Origin: Emiliania huxleyi CCMP1516
Taxonomy: Eukaryota; Haptophyta; Isochrysidales; Noelaerhabdaceae
NCBI RefSeq assembly: GCF_000372725.1
Contig: NW_005201392.1
Coordinates: 925,620-989,619 of the forward strand
Length of the DNA: 64,000 nucleotides
Direction: 5' to 3'
Shown in pieces: positions 28,733-39,640 of this stretch. A program made the position numbers and the translations under genes. The notes beneath the pieces were generated by a model. The model searched no databases and had not been told where the DNA came from. It saw only the letters and a list, made by a program, of their open reading frames with translations. The stretch's first letter is position 1; each line of letters starts with the position of its first letter.

Positions 28733-31180
28733 ATGGCGGACAAGAAGGCCGCGCCTCGCCGCTTCGCTCCCAACCTGAACGCACGGCGCGACAAGAAGGA
28801 GCGCGACGCGAGCCACGCCCTCCACCGGCTGCTGTATGACGGCTCTGAGGCTGCTGAGGCTCAAAGCACCGGCAGAGGCAGGGGCGGCCGCGGCAAGGGC
28901 GACGGCCGCGGCAAGGGCGACGGCCGCGGAGGCAGTTCGAGCGGCGCCAGCAGCGGCCGAGGCGGGATCCAAGGAGGCGTCGGCGGAAATGCCGGCGGTG
29001 CCGGTAGCCCCCGGCGCAGCGGTGCCGCCGCAGCCTCCTCGTCCGCTGCAGCCGCCTCCTCCTCTGCCGACCTTTCGCGGACCGGCGGCTACCAGCTCAA
29101 GACGATCAAGATCGAGGAGGACGAGGTCGACGACCCCGGTGGTCGCGCGAGCGGTCGCGCGAGCGCCGACATCGAAGACGGCGCCAGCCACACGCCCGGC
29201 GGAGCGGAAGCTCGCCTGCCCCGCGGCGTTGGGGGAGGGAAGGGAGTGACGCCTCCGCGCTGTGTCCCACCCCGCAGGGCCGGCGTCATCGGAGTGGCTC
29301 CTCGGCACGGACGCCCCGATCGCGCTGCCGCTGCGCCCGTCTGCGGCCGCCCTCGCGCGCACTCCTGCCACCGCCGCTGAGGTCAGACCGCCGACTATTT
29401 CTAGAAATGGTCTGACTCGCCACCGCCACCGTCTATTTCCCCATCACCGCCTCGCCCATCCTCCTCGCCATCGCCACCGCCACCATCTGTGTCCCCTTGC
29501 CCACTGCCTGGGGACACGATTCGTTCTGTGTCCGCGTGCGTGTGTCAGAGAGAGAGAGAGAGGCAGCGGGTCGAGGCTGGAGCTCCTCAGCTTAATTAGT
29601 TAATTAGTTAATTAGTTAATTAGTCGAGGCTGGAGCTCCTCAGCGACGCAAGGTGGTCAGCGGCACTGGTCGAAGCTAGGCCCCTGCCAAGGCCCCCTTC
29701 CCGGCTGGCTCTGCCGCTGCGGCGATGCTCTGCGACGAGGCGACACTTCCTAGACCCTTCCTAGACCCTTAGACCCTTCCTAGACACTGCGAAGACACTT
29801 CCCAGAGGATGCTCTGCGACGAGGCGACACTTCCTAGACCCTTCCTAGACCCTTAGACCCTTCCTAGACACTGCGAAGACACTTCCCAGAGGATGCTCTG
29901 CGACGAGGCGACACTTCCTAGACCCTTCCTAGACCCTTAGACCCTTCCTAGACACTGCGAAGACACTTCCCAGAGGATGCTCTGCGACGAGGCGACACTT
30001 CCTAGACCCTTCCTAGACCCTTAGACCCTTCCTAGACACTGCGAAGACACTTCCCAGAGGATGCTCTGCGACGAGGCGACACTTCCTAGACCCTTCCTAG
30101 ACCCTTCCTAGACCCTTCCTAGACCCTTCCTAGACCCTTCCTAGACCCTTCCTAGACCCTTCCTAGACCCTTCCTAGACCCTTCCTAGACCCTTCCTAGA
30201 CCCTTCCTAGACCCTTCCTAGACCCTTCCTAGACAGGCGGGGGCGCCGCTGGGGGCGAGCAAGCCCTCCAGGGCGCCGGCCTGAGTGGGCGGGCAGCTGC
30301 TCTTCCTGTAGGCGGGGACACTTCCTAGACACTTCCTAGACTCTTCCTGTAGGCGGGGGCGCTGGTCGGCGAAGGAGGCAGCAAGCTCCTCTTCCTGCAG
30401 CGGCTGTCTAGGAAGTGTCTAGGAAGTGTCTAGGAAGTGTCTAGGCAGCAAGCTCCTCTTCCTGCAACTGCCGACCGCGCTGCCTCTCCCCAAGCCGTCG
30501 GCGGGCGGCGGCGGCGAGTCCCCCCCCCCCCGTCCCCCCAGGCCGGGTGGCTGCCTTGTGACACGTCCGGGACATGTCCCGGAGTGTGTCCCCACAGGCG
30601 ACCCCCCGCCCGTCAAGGCGAGCGAGTTCCTCGCCGCTCTCTCGCACGCCAGCGACTACGCCGACCCCGCCGCCGACACCGGCCTCGCGACCGCCAGGCG
30701 AGATGAGCCCGAGATGAGCCCGAGATGAGCCCGAGAGCTATCGCCGCCAAACCGAAACCGCGGTCCGCCACCGAACCGACACCCGGTCACCACAGGCAGC
30801 TCTTTGACGACGACGCGGCGGCGGCGGGCTTGCGGGGCGAGGTGGAGGTGTACCGCTCGGGCAAGGTGGTGCTGCGCGTGGGCGGCGTCGGCCTCACCGT
30901 CCAGCCGGGCGCCGCCTGCTCCTTTGAGCAGGAGCTCGCATGCCTCGTCCCCGCCGCCGCCCCTGCGAAGGCGCCCGCGCCCGGGGACGACGACGAGGAG
31001 CCGCCGCCGCCGGTCGACCTGCACCGGGTCGGGCGGGTGCACCAGCGGCTCGTCGTGACGCCGGATGTGCCCGCGCTCCTCGAGCAGGTGAGGGAGGAGA
31101 GGAGGGCGGTCGCGGCCGCGCCCCCCAGCTTGCCTGCCGCCGCCCTTGCCAAGCCCAAGGTCAAGGCCGGACGGCCGTGA
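28733..31180 (+). CDS. DNA-directed RNA polymerase III subunit RPC4-like
   Basis: ATG at 28733. The N-terminus (APRRFAPNLNARRDKKERD) is the basic RPC4 leader, followed by a Gly/Arg-rich linker. The next exon begins at 29274 (SSEWLLGTDAPIALPL); 30445-30513 encodes GSKLLFLQLPTALPLPKP, resembling the LFxxQLPxxLP segment of RPC4. 30598-about 30705 encodes KASEFLAALSHASDYADP, and the last exon 30796-31180 has EVEVYRSGKVVLRVGGVGLT and FEQELACLV, the conserved C-terminal dimerisation half. RPC4 with RPC5 forms the TFIIF-like part of Pol III for tRNA and 5S transcription. The middle (29600-30440) is dominated by tandem repeats, and introns at 30378-30444 and 30514-30597 start GC and copy the next exon. 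Exon boundaries before 30353 are not resolved. The family call rests on the two ends. Confidence 0.7.
29591..29625. repeat. (TTAATTAG)n short tandem repeat
   Basis: Four AATTAGTT units in an otherwise GC-rich intron; flanked by two copies of GTCGAGGCTGGAGCTCCTCA (29569 and 29623), so this small block is again bracketed by a direct repeat. Confidence 0.75.
29724..30235 (+). repeat. 84-bp and 11-bp tandem arrays inside RPC4
   Basis: Unit GATGCTCTGCGACGAGGCG plus 65 further bases starts at 29724, 29808, 29892, 29976 and 30060 (period 84). After the fifth start the sequence collapses into about 14 copies of CCTAGACCCTT (period 11) up to 30235. The same CCTAGACCCTT unit is the core inside each 84-bp unit. 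A further small duplication (CTCTTCCTGTAGGCGGGG) stands at 30303-30357. Confidence 0.9.
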
Positions 31181-32160
31181 TTGTGAACGGGAGTACACCG
31201 CACAACGCAAAATGCAACGACGGAATTGACGGAATTTTTTCGTAGATCAACCATTTCAGCGCCTTTCCCCCCCCTGCCCGCGTGCCCTCTCGCCGCTCTC
31301 CTCTCCACACCACCGACACTCGCGCACGGACCGCAGTCAGCTCAGAGTCAAGACACGGAGCCGTCGGCTTTATTTAGCACAGCTACGTGTGTGGCGTATA
31401 CGTCTCGGTGCACGGGGTAAATAAATAAATAAATAAATAAATAAAAACGGACACCTCTACTGTGAGATGGGTAAAAAGGAACAGGTCCCCGCCCTTGCGA
31501 TCTTTGTGCAGGGTTCTTTGTGGCACGGGGTGGAACTTAGGCTGTAGTCCGCATGTTTCCTCGCGCACACCCCGTCTCGTTTCCTTTCCGTATTTCTCCA
31601 CAGCACCCTCTCGTTTCCTCTCTAGTTTCCCGAGGAAACTCCGTGGAAATCAGCTGGTTTGGGCCCCAAATCAGCCAAATCGGCAAAATACCGGGTTATT
31701 TTGCCGATTTCCTCGGTTTCGCCTCAGATTTTGGTTTTTGCCCCAGACCAGCTCTCAGACTCGGGGAAACTCGAGAGTTGCCAGAATGGAGCACCAAACA
31801 TCCTCTAGTTTCCCTGGAAATTTCCGGAAACGCAAAGACCAAAGTGCTGGGGACCCTCTCGTTTCCTTTTTGGTTTCCGGAAAAATGGATAAAGGTGGAA
31901 CCTGGAACGTGTGTGCGTGCTGCGACCTGCGTGTGCGTCCACTACACGTAATACGACGAGGCACTTGGAGCACTTGGAGTGCAGTCATTAGCCTCACATC
32001 CAGGGCCGGGGAGCTAAGAAGCGCACCCAGCGGGCCGGAGGCCATCTGCATCTCACATCTGTGCATCGTCAGGGGCGGCCGTTGGATTGTGCCGGCAAAC
32101 TCCATTGATGAGCTGCATCCCGGTTGAAACATGCGGTGACACGCAGTGACACGACACGAA
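31181..32160. other. Intergenic region with (TAAA)n and repeat R3
   Basis: Contains a (TAAA)n run at 31419-31445, a moderately AT-rich block 31500-31900 with several GTTTCC/GGAAAC motifs (CTCGTTTCC three times) and an R3 copy at 31963-32040 lying just upstream of the next gene. No gene supported. Confidence 0.5.
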
Positions 32161-34554
32161 ATGAGTGCGAGCATCGTGCGGTGCGAGCGGCAGGGCACAG
32201 TGGTCGTGACCGCGGTGACGCTGCCCCCTTACTGTGCGGCAGCTCACGAGCTAGGCGCCTCCGCCGATGCTAATGGCGTTGCGCCGTGCATCGTCGTCTC
32301 AGCTTCGCTCAGCGCCAGCTGCCGCGAAGGTGCCCACGTGTCGCTGCATGAGGATGCGTGGGCCGGTTGGGCTCCGTCTCGCCGATGCGACTCGCCGCGC
32401 TGCGAGTGGCCCTGCGGGTATAGGCAGGTGTGGGTGCTCAAGACGCGCCTGGTCAGCGAAGTGCTCACCTCCGGCCGTGATGCACTTGTGGTGGATGCAG
32501 ACTGGCGCTTTGTCGCGAGCCCGCTATCATTCTATCGATCGCTGCCGCGCGTTGCCATCATCGGCCTGGCGGATCGGCCCACTGCCGAGGGGCATCTGAT
32601 CAACTTCGGCCTCATGCTCATCCGTAGCGTACTTTCGACCCGCCGGCTCTTTAAGCGCGTCGCCAACCGCAGTGTTGTCGGTGAGTGCCCTTGCGACTGG
32701 AGCTTTGGTTGCTCTGCTCCGGCTCTCCGACCCTCCCTCTCTGCCCTGGTCTACCCAGGCTGGGACCAGCTCATTGCCAATGAAGAGCTATTGCTCTGGT
32801 CGGCGGACGGCGACTCCGACGCGGACTGCTGCGCCGCCAACCAGCAGCTCAGAGACTTCTTTCGGCGGGACGAGCGCAGCCATGCGCTCAAGGTGTGCTG
32901 ACCCATGATCCGAACCCCAGAGGCCCTCACCCTCTAGTCCTAACCCCGGGCCCTAACCTTGACTCGCACGTGTCCAAGGTGGCGTATCACCGCGAGGGCA
33001 GCCATTGGGTGAGCGGTCTAGGTCGAGTGGTCTAGACTGCCGCGCTGCTCTCACGGCACGTACAGACCAGAGCGCTCTCAGTCGCTAGTGCGTAGCCCCC
33101 TGAGATGACGCAATGCCGCGGTGGCAGGACAATATGCCATTCTGCGACGACCCCGGAGCCTACGGCGCGCTCGCACCGCCCCCGCTTGCCGCATCGCTCG
33201 CCTTTTCGCGATGGGAGCCAAACGCCTTCAACATGCACAAGCGCCGCCCGCGGCTGCGGTGTGCCAGCACAGCCTGCGGCCCTCCGCCCAATGTCGGTGC
33301 GGGGTCGCGCTCGGCGGGGACGGGGTCGGCGGCCGTGGACTCGGCCTCGGTGGCGCACACGGCGGGCATCGTGGCCGCGGCGCAGGGCGGGCCCAAGCTC
33401 CGCATCGTCGCCCACTACAAGTCTGGCTTCCTTTCCTCGTTCCAGCTCCTCGCCGCCGTCTGTTGCACGCCCCTCTCGGTCACCTCAACGCACAACGCCA
33501 CGGGGACTGGCGCAGCCAGCTGGCGCGCCTGCCGCCAGCAGTGCCCTCGCGTGCGCCAGATATCGCACGAGTTCAACCTCGGCGCACCTCTGCAGCCCCG
33601 CCAGACCGTGGTCCACTTCCTTCGACACCCCATCGACATGCTCGTCTCGGGCACCATGTGAGCTGCTCCGCCGCCAGGCGCCTCGCAATCAGCACCCCGG
33701 TGAGGCTCTCAGCCGCCGCTGCCGCCACAGGTATGCCCTGAATTGCGCCGAGAGCTGGATGCGCGTTTGGCCGCCGCCGAACGCGGATGCCGCCAAGTTG
33801 GCGTGGGGGGAGAGCTTCTACCCTGCATGGCTCCGCTCCTCTTCCGAGCAGACGGCGCGTTCGCCCCTCCGCTGGTCATCGGCTGCTGTACCTGGGCGCG
33901 CCGGGCAAGAGCGCGTCGGCGCGACTCTCGGCTCTCGGTGAAGTCGGTGTGTCGAGCTACACTAGGCACTACTGCAGTGCGCTCAGGATGCAGAGCAACA
34001 ACGCGCGAGGCATGCTCCTTCGAGAGGCGATGCGCTCCATGTTTAGCAAGGCGGGCATCGGCGCGATGGTGCGCGATTTCCTCTTGCTTGAGGCTCACAG
34101 CAGGAGCCGGTGCCGAACCGGAGCCACCCCGCCCTGACACTCTGACGATCGAGACCAAACGCCACCGGCACCCTAGGGTCATCAACGTGTGCACCAACGC
34201 GAGCTCGCCGCGGGTCGAGATGTCGGACACGCTCGCGTCGGCCCTAGCCGAGGCGCTTGAGAGCTCTAGGGCCGCTGCCATTCGACCTGCCTGACCGCCT
34301 CCTTGCGCTCGCAGGCGGCTAGCCTGAAGCCTTCGCAGCTGCGGCCGCCGCCCCTCGCCGAGCTCGAGCGGGGCTTGCGACATCACACCAGCAGGCCTTC
34401 CAGGCCTGTTGCAAGCAGGCGGGAGCTGGACGGGGACCTGAATCTGCCGACGACGGAAGAGATGGCCTCCCTGGCGCAGGAGGTGCTTTCCGCACACTTT
34501 CTGCCTGAGACGCTGCTCGCCCGATTCCCGTGTAAGAGCCAATACCTTAGCTGA
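32161..34554 (+). CDS. Glycosyltransferase-sulfotransferase protein
   Basis: ATG at 32161. Exons 32161-32680, 32759-32892, 32979-33008, 33128-33657 and 33731 onward join in phase with GT-AG introns. Exons 1-3 form a nucleotide-diphospho-sugar transferase fold of the GT77 kind: VWVLKTRLVSEVLTSGRDAL, the metal-binding DAD in LVVDADWRFV, INFGLMLIRS and GWDQLIANEELL. Exon 4 continues in the same frame into a sulfotransferase-like domain: KLRIVAHYKSGFLSSFQLL (5'-phosphosulfate loop position) and TVVHFLRHPIDMLVSGTM (3'-phosphate loop with R and S). The end is uncertain: coding-like segments at 33731-33840, 33900-34110 and 34303-34554 (ending LLARFPCKSQYLS) change frame, so more introns or indels are present. 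Such an enzyme would extend and sulfate a surface glycan in the Golgi. No N-terminal anchor is visible, so a further upstream exon is possible. Confidence 0.65.
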
Positions 34555-35162
34555 ACCTAGGCTGCTTTCGTGCCCCCGGAGGGGAAGTTTTGTGACGAGC
34601 GATATATCTCGTAGAACATTGGATTGGAAACGACGCACCTGGGACCTTGCTCACCTGCCGACTTACGCGAGTAGCTCTTAGGGTGTCGAAATTTCCTCGT
34701 GGGACGTGAGAGGTGCGCACCACTGTGCGCGCCGCGAGGATGAGAGGAGCCTGAGCCAGGGGAGGATTGGGAAGGGGGGGGAGGCTGCCGGAGGAGTTTG
34801 TCGGCCTCTTCGACGGCCCTCGAGCGACGGCCCATAAGGGGCCGTCGGCGTCGCCTGAGACTGTGCCATTTGTCGATTTGTGAGCACTTGGAGCACTTGG
34901 AGTGCAGTTGGTAGCCTCACATCCAGGGCCGGGGAGCTAAGAAGCGCACCCAGCGGGCCAGATGCTCGGAGACGGGTTGCGGGCTAGAGAGCCTGGAGGT
35001 TAGGTAAAGAAAGAAAGAAAGAAAACAGACAACCCAAGGGAGGGATGGGAGAACGTGGAGAACGTGGAGGTTAGGTAGGAGGTGAAGTGCGCGTCGAATT
35101 CTTTATCTCCGCAAGGACTGAGTCGCTGTAGAGTGCTTTGGTGCGGGGTGACTCGTTGTTGC
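34555..35162. other. Intergenic region with repeats R3 and R1
   Basis: R3 copy at 34881-34962 followed closely by a partial reverse-complement R1 copy at 35007-35050 (AAAGAAAGAAAGAAAACAGA, then CCAAGGGAGGGATGGGAG). A 16-bp GAGGTTAGGTA duplication brackets the latter. Upstream promoter of the ML-domain gene. Confidence 0.55.
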
Positions 35163-35938
35163 ATGCCGGCCCAGTGGCTTTTGCTGGCGGCCCAGTCGCT
35201 TTTGCTGCTTCTCGGATGCTTGTCGGTCGACGCTCACTCGTTCAAGACTTGCACGAAAGCTGATCACGTGCGTGTACCGCTCGCGCGGAACAGACGTAGC
35301 TTCCGCCAGGTCGCATTGATCTACCGCAATCGATAGGTGCACGCTTCGCACCTGATCCTGGTGCCGGACGAGCCGGTGCCCGGGAAGGATGTCCACGTCA
35401 ATGTATCGGTCAAGCCCGACCTGGTCGTCACGGGCGGCACGGTCGGAATCCAGGCCTCTCTCTTTGGCGTCGCCGTGCCTGGCGGCGGCAAGGACTACAC
35501 CATCTGCCACGTCACCAAGTGTCCGGTCACCGCCGGCAAGAACGCGACCGTCACCCTCAGTTACCCACGTACGTGCGCCGGCTGCGCGCCGCTCCTCGCC
35601 GCCCTCCCTTGAATCTCTCCCCGCCCTGCCGCGCCGCCGCAGTCTCAAAGCTCATCCCTTCTGGCATCCGGCCGACGCTTCGTGTCGACGTCAAGGACGG
35701 GAGCGGCAAGGAGATCGGCTGCCTGGAGGTAGCCCCCCCCCCTCCCCCCCCCCCCCTCCCCCCGTGCCGCCCCTTCCCCCGACCCGACACCGTTGCTCCT
35801 CAGTTCGACGTCACCATCGGCAGCCGTGGCGCGAGTCTCAGCGACCACTCCAAGCGCCGCCTCGAGTTCGAGCGCGCTGTGGTGGAGGAGCCCGAGTGGC
35901 GTCCCGTCTACGAGGCGTGGAGACGGGAGGCCGCTTAA
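35163..35938 (+). CDS. ML-domain (MD-2/NPC2-like) secreted lipid-binding protein
   Basis: Model join(35163-35267, 35337-35568, 35643-35728, 35804-35938), all GT-AG and in phase, 185 residues. Residues 1-25 are a signal peptide (QWLLLAAQSLLLLLGCLSVDA). The mature part has the ML pattern: paired Cys (KTCTK, TICHVTKCP, EIGC), the PGKDVHVNVSVKPDLVVTGG strand pair and SKLIPSGIRPTLRVDV. NPC2-like proteins bind sterols or other lipids in endo-lysosomal or extracellular compartments. The last exon adds a charged C-terminal extension (RRLEFERAVVEEPEWRP) beyond the usual domain end. Intron 3 contains long C runs. Function beyond lipid binding is inference. Confidence 0.8.
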
Positions 35939-36685
35939 TAGGGCGCCGCCGGCTCGAGCGAACGCCGGCCACATCGCACCTGTGGCGTGTGGGTGGCGCG
36001 CGCGTCGCGTGCGCCGCGCACGCCGCTCGCCGGCGCATGCGCCATGCCCCGCCACGGGGCGGCCCGGGGCGGTTGGTCGGGACCCGGCTCCCGTCGCTAT
36101 GATGTTTACTAGCTAGCTCTAGGTTTCGAACGACGGCTGTGTTGAGACACTCGTCTTCACAAGAGTCTTCTCTCTGTGACTTCTCTCGCTTGAAAAAACT
36201 GTTTTCAAGTCTTCAAGGCAAAACACAATGCTCTGCGGTTGGTGCACCCCTCACACTGACACATTCCCCTCATCCCCTACCCTTGGCTGAGCACATCTAC
36301 CTGCGAGCTAGCATCTCCGCATTTTCTCTTCCAGTCATCCGCCCGCGCCGCGCGCCATCTCGTCTGGGCGTCTATAGTGTGCAGCAGCCACTGACAGAGA
36401 GCTATTCCGAAGGAGTGGTCGACGCCTCGCCTTTCTCTCTCTGTGGTATATGCTATGGGTCGTATGTGTCGACTGTCGTCGTAGTTACCAGTTTACGTTG
36501 GGCATTTCGACACAAGATCTCAAGATGGCGCTTCAACACATTTTAGAGGAGGTGAAGCCTGCCGCGCCGCACGCCCGCAGCCCCCGCAGCGTGCACAAGC
36601 TCCCCAGAATACCATGCGCGCCGGCGCCTCAACAGGCCCCCAAACACCACAGGGCTAGTTCTCCTAGGATGTGCGATGCGTCGCT
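35939..36685. other. Convergent intergenic region
   Basis: Between the ML-domain gene (+) and RPL9 (-). AT-richer at 36120-36540. Short frames exist on both strands but none has a motif or a compositional signature of coding. Confidence 0.5.
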
Positions 36686-37924
36686 CTAGTCCTTGACGAC
36701 GGTGCTCTTGGCGGAGACGTAGATGCCGTCGAGGAACTTGCGGATGTCTTTGTTCTTGACAGCGCAAATGTTCTGGATCAGCGCGCTGCGAGGAGGGGTG
36801 GCGCGAGGAGGTGAGCGGTGGGCGTCGGCAGCGTGCGTGGCGTTGAGGTCTGCGCGCGCGAGGCGTCGGCAGCAGCCGGAAGCGGGGAGGGTGGCAGGGT
36901 GGGGGCAGAACGGGGTGGAGAGAGGGGGGGGGGGGGGGCTCTTGTGGCTAGGGAGCATGTAGCAAGTGCCCTCTGCTGCTGGGGGGTGGGGGTGGGGGTA
37001 GAGCGCGGTGGCAGAAGGGGAGGAGGCGGGCCCACAGGAATGATCCAGAGGGGGGTGGGGGGGGTCGCACCACGTGCGCGAGACGGCGTCGATGTCGTTG
37101 CCCGAGAGGACAATCTCGTCCTTGACGTCTTCGCTCCTCTTGACGGTGGTGTCTGAGGTGGAGGGGGGGGAGGGGGTGTTGCAGCGGCGTGGGACGGGGC
37201 GGGAAGGCGCCGGGACGCGGCCGCAGCCGACGACACCGGCCAGGGGAACCCAGGCCGGGGGAAACCACGCCAGTGGCAGCGGCAGCGGTGGCGGCGCGGG
37301 CGGCGGAGCGAGAGTGACGGCGGCGATCGGAGCGGCGGCGCGGCGGCGAAGGTTGGCGGCGGCGACGGTTTTGCGGCCCTCCTTGACGGCGGAGCAGCGC
37401 TTGTTCTACCTTTGGGGCGGCGGCGGCGTGCACCTTTGAGGGCGTCGACCACGCGGATGACCTTCTCGCCAAGGAAGTTGCGGATCTCGACGCGCTTGGC
37501 GCCGTTGGTGATGGAGACGTTGATGGGGAAGTGGGAGTACACGAAGCGCATCTTGTACTCGAAGCCCTTGGTCACGCCCGTCATCGCATTCTCCATGTGG
37601 CTCACGCACGTGCGGATCGACGCCGTCGCCTTGCCGCCAGTGAACCACTTCTCGACAACCACCTTGCGCTCGTCCGAGCCCTCCTCGAAGAAGATGTCGA
37701 TCGGCATGTGCTTGAAGCTGAGCTCGAGGGAGCCGCGCGGCCCCGTCACCTTGACGGCACGCGACTTGATCGCAAACGTCACCCCGTCGAAGATATCGAA
37801 CGTTTGTCTCTTCTGGGTGAATTTCTACGGGCGGGGCGGGGGCGCGCGTCTCAGGGCGGGGCGGGCCGTCACGGGGGCGAGGCGCGCGGAGGGCGCCGCT
37901 CGATGCGGCGGAGGGCCGCACCAT
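36686..37924 (-). CDS. RPL9: 60S ribosomal protein L9 (uL6)
   Basis: Model complement(37924-37922, 37812-37434, 37152-37074, 36785-36686): 186 residues against about 190 in other eukaryotes. The first exon is just the ATG, followed at once by the donor GTGCGG. Exon 2 holds [51 protein letters not shown] and [13 protein letters not shown]; exon 3 [17 protein letters not shown]; exon 4 [20 protein letters not shown] and IYVSAK, matching uL6 nearly residue for residue. uL6 sits near the sarcin-ricin loop of the large subunit. All introns are GT-AG and in phase. Introns 2 and 3 are GC-rich and contain G runs. Confidence 0.93.
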
Positions 37925-39640
37925 GGCTGCTGCGCGGAGAACTGCTGCGCCTCGAGAGCCACGAGTCGCGACGGAATTCTTTTTCTCCGAGACTCGTTTT
38001 TTTGTTAGGCCGGAAAGTGTTTCAAAAAGAAAAATGGGGCCCACTCCTCCCAAACCCTGTCAGCAGAGTCCTCCTACGGGAATGTACGTAAGAGCCTGCC
38101 ATGGATGTTAGTCATCACACGCATGCCCCTCCGTTGGGATTGAATGAATGATTTAACAAGCTGCCGAGCCCAAATCACACAGTGAGAGTCGTGATTTCTT
38201 GTTGGTTAATAAAAATCTCTCTCTCTCTCTCTGGAATTGCGAGAGAGAGAGATTGCCCTCAGTCAATACATGTAATTTTTACTTCTGTCATGGAACTCAT
38301 GAGCGCATTGCATCAAGGAGAGAGAGATTTTTGTTTGTTGTTGTTTGCATCAATGTTTTGCCACGCGGTCGATCCGGATCCATCCCCAGCGATCCCCCAG
38401 GTCCCCACCCATCCCCACCCATCTCCCCACCCATCCCCACCCATCCCCACCCATCCCCACCCTCCACCCATCCCCAGCTCGCTCGATCACACACCCCAAG
38501 AGCCCTTGGGGAAATCCGTTCGCCAATCGCCATACGCTCCGAGCGGCATGCGTGTGATGACGAACATCCCATACACCAACAAAAACCTCCACCACACCGC
38601 CGCCGTCGCCGCTCACGCCGCCGCCGCCCTCCAGCTCGCCCACGCCGCCGCCACCCTCCACCTCCACCACACCGCCGCCGCCGCCGCTCTCACGCCGCCG
38701 CCGCCCTCCACCTCGCCCACGGCCACGCCTCCGCCGCCCTCCACCTCTCCACCACCCCGCCGGCACTGCCGCCCACACCTCCGCCGCCCTCCCGCTCCCC
38801 CTTGCCTCCGCCACCCTCCACGCTGCCTCCCCCGCCGCCACCCTCTCCTTCGCTTCCCCTCTCCACCACCGCCCCCCTACTCCACCCTTCGCCCTCCCCC
38901 GCCCGCCCTCCCCCCCGGCCTACCGAACCACCCACCGCCCGCCCATGTCGATTTCCGCCCCCCGTTCCCGCCCCTCCGCCTTCGCCATCCCCCATCTGTG
39001 CGTTCCACTCCGCCCGCTCCCTCCCGCTTGGCGCCCATCCCGCCCTCCGCCCTCGCCCTCCGCCCCTGCCCTGGCTGGCCTGGGTGGCATCTCCTCATCA
39101 GTCATCATTCACGCGCCAAGTGGGAGGGAAGTGTGGACGGGGCCCTGAGCCGACCTAGCCGCCAAACGGAATGGGGCGCCCAAGCAACACGTACCGGATT
39201 ACTGTGCCTTCCACAGCCTTTCGGCTCGTGATACGTGAAGGGTCGGTGCGTGTCGTGGGACCTCCTGGAATCTTCCTGGAACACCCGTTACCCCCGCACC
39301 AAGCACCATCTCCGTCGCTTGGTTCTATAACCTTGCCACCACCGGGAGCGGCCAGGCAGGACTCATAAGACTCGGTCGAGAGACCCCAGATTGGCACTCA
39401 TGCCTCTCTGGACAGGGTGGTGTGAGTGAGATTTGTTTGTCAGGGTGGTGGCCCGCCACAAGGACCCCAGGAATTGCGACTCGCCGCTTTCCTCCCGCTG
39501 TGATTTTGTGTGAGCTCTGTGTCAATAGACCTACAACAAAAAAGAATTCTTAAAAACAAGCCCTCGTAGACGACAAAAAAAAGAATCGCAGAACGTCGAA
39601 GTGTCGGCGTCGGCCCGCCGACCGAGAGTGGGTTGTTTGC
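37925..39640. other. Intergenic region with C-rich low-complexity tract
   Basis: 38210-38330 holds CT/GA-rich runs. 38380-38470 is a CCCATCCCCA tandem; 38590-39060 is a long CCGCC/CCACC-type tract whose open frames encode only Pro/Ser/Ala/His and are not credible genes. 39180-39640 has no feature I can support apart from the approach to the next ATG. Confidence 0.55.

Noticed and set aside
38199-39158. Long Pro/Ser/His-rich frames
   Set aside because: Pure low-complexity CCGCC/CCATCC sequence, open in several frames at once, no conserved motif.
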